Assembly: GCA_028684405.1 (NCBI GenBank)
Contig: JAQUGA010000163.1
Span: 1 to 5,852 of the forward strand
DNA from: Bacteroidales bacterium
GTDB taxonomy: Bacteria > Bacteroidota > Bacteroidia > Bacteroidales > WCHB1-69
Direction of reading: 5' to 3'
DNA length: 5,852 bases
Shown in pieces: positions 4,843 through 5,852 of this stretch; positions within the stretch are counted from its first letter, which is position 1; every line of letters begins with the position of its first letter. The notes beneath the pieces are model-generated. The model saw only the letters and a list, made by a program, of their open reading frames with translations, did no database searches and had not been told where the DNA came from. Position numbers and translations under genes: made by a program.

Positions 4843-5852
4843 TTATTTTGCGTAATTAACAGCTCTTGTTTCTCGAATCACTGTAATTTTTATTTGTCCT
4901 GGATAAGTCATTTCATTTTGAATTTTCTTTGACAAATCCAATGAGATTTTATCTGCTTCTTCATCATTGATTTTTTCCGCACCAACAATAACTCTTAATT
5001 CGCGACCTGCTTGAATGGCATACGTTTTTATTACTCCTGGGTAAGTTAGCGCCATCTCTTCAAGTTTATTCAATCGACGTATGTATGCTTCAACAACTTC
5101 GCGGCGAGCACCTGGACGAGCTCCCGAAATAGCATCACACACTTGCACAATTGGTGCATATAAAGATTCCATTTCAACTTCGTCGTGGTGAGCTCCAATA
5201 GCATTCACAACTTCTGCTTTTTCCTTAAATTTTTCGGCCAACTGCATTCCTAAAATTGCATGTGGTAATTCTGGTTCATTATCGGGCACTTTTCCGATGT
5301 CGTGCAACAACCCAGCTCTTTTGGCAATTTTGGGATTCAATCCTAATTCAGAAGCCATTGTTGCGCATAAATTAGCCACCTCTTTCGAGTGTTGTAATAA
5401 GTTTTGACCGTAACTAGAACGATAACGCATCTTCCCAATCATACGAATCAATTCAGGATGAACTCCATGAATGCCAAGATCGATGGTGGTTCGTTTTCCA
5501 ATTTCAATAATCTCTTGTTCGATTTGCTTTTTTGTTTTTGCTACAACTTCCTCAATACGAGCAGGATGTATTCTGCCATCGGTTACTAATTTGTGCAATG
5601 ACAAACGAGCAATTTCGCGACGAACAGGATCAAAACTTGACAACAAAATGGCATCTGGCGAATCATCAATAATGATATCTACTCCAGTAAGCGACTCTAA
5701 AGCTCTGATATTACGACCTTCACGCCCAATAATTCGACCTTTAATTTCGTCATTGTCAATATTAAATACCGAAACTGAGTTTTCAATCACATTTTCTACT
5801 GCCGTACGCTGAATTGTTTCAACAACAATCTTTTTGGCTTCCATGTTTGCTG
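4843..5852 (-). CDS. rny: Ribonuclease Y, partial (N-terminus off the right edge)
   Basis: RNase Y is a membrane-anchored endoribonuclease that initiates mRNA decay. About 335 C-terminal codons are present. The frame is still open at 5852, and the ATG at 5844 is internal. The family is usually about 510-520 residues, so the N-terminal membrane anchor and coiled coil are outside. Numbering from Met at 5844, a KH RNA-binding domain has GRIIGREGRNIRALE at 36-50 (GxxG loop GREG at 40-43). The HD metal-dependent phosphohydrolase domain has LLQHSKEV at 149-156, the catalytic pair HDIGK at 181-185, HAILG at 195-199, AHHDEVE at 218-224 and Asp237 in VCDAISGARPGARRE. The C-terminal domain ends with MTYPGQIKITVIRETRAV, nearly invariant in the family. 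All HD ligands are intact, so the enzyme should be active. The gene is convergent with the methyltransferase. Confidence 0.97.
   Translation of the reverse strand, partial: ANMEAKKIVVETIQRTAVENVIENSVSVFNIDNDEIKGRIIGREGRNIRALESLTGVDIIIDDSPDAILLSSFDPVRREIARLSLHKLVTDGRIHPARIEEVVAKTKKQIEQEIIEIGKRTTIDLGIHGVHPELIRMIGKMRYRSSYGQNLLQHSKEVANLCATMASELGLNPKIAKRAGLLHDIGKVPDNEPELPHAILGMQLAEKFKEKAEVVNAIGAHHDEVEMESLYAPIVQVCDAISGARPGARREVVEAYIRRLNKLEEMALTYPGVIKTYAIQAGRELRVIVGAEKINDEEADKISLDLSKKIQNEMTYPGQIKITVIRETRAVNYAK

Noticed and set aside
5471..5812. 113-codon plus-strand frame opposite rny
   Set aside because: It mirrors the KH domain coding region of rny, with no family signature or start context of its own.

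Overview
The window looks like AT-rich chromosomal DNA from a member of the Bacteroidota, probably an anaerobe or facultative anaerobe. Four things point there. The proteins resemble Bacteroidota versions of their families (RNase Y, GcvT, and a short divergent RsmI-like methyltransferase). Most starts have no Shine-Dalgarno sequence. The best promoter upstream of the hydrogenase genes fits the Bacteroidota pattern (TTTG at -33, TAnnTTTG at -7). The anaerobic lifestyle is inferred from the [FeFe] hydrogenase. This was judged by eye, without any database search.

Layout. Positions 1-2430 (minus strand) hold a three-gene operon transcribed hydC-hydB-hydA. It encodes the NuoE-like [2Fe-2S] subunit, the NuoF-like FMN/NAD(H) subunit, and the N-terminal 242 residues of the catalytic [FeFe]-hydrogenase subunit, which runs off the left edge. 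Together they form a soluble NAD(H)-linked hydrogenase. Electrons pass between NAD(H) and the H-cluster through FMN and a chain of Fe-S clusters. Positions 2431-2844 form a 414-base AT-rich spacer. It holds the hydC promoter, a repeat cluster just upstream of it, and the terminator of gcvT. Positions 2845-3939 (minus) encode GcvT, the T-protein of the glycine cleavage system, apparently a stand-alone gene here.

A short divergent region (3940-4076) separates gcvT from a plus-strand RsmI-like SAM-dependent methyltransferase (4077-4787). The region also contains a possible 39-codon single-span membrane-protein ORF whose stop overlaps the methyltransferase start as ATGA. A near-perfect bidirectional hairpin terminator (4786-4820) lies between the methyltransferase and the convergent RNase Y gene (rny). 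The C-terminal KH-HD portion of rny fills the right edge.

No mobile element, CRISPR array, tRNA, rRNA or defence-like system was seen. Most of the window is ordinary core metabolism and housekeeping. The points most worth a second look are the minimal hydrogenase subunit HydB, which lacks the extra Fe-S domains of well-studied electron-bifurcating enzymes, and the possible coupled small membrane ORF at 3961-4080.
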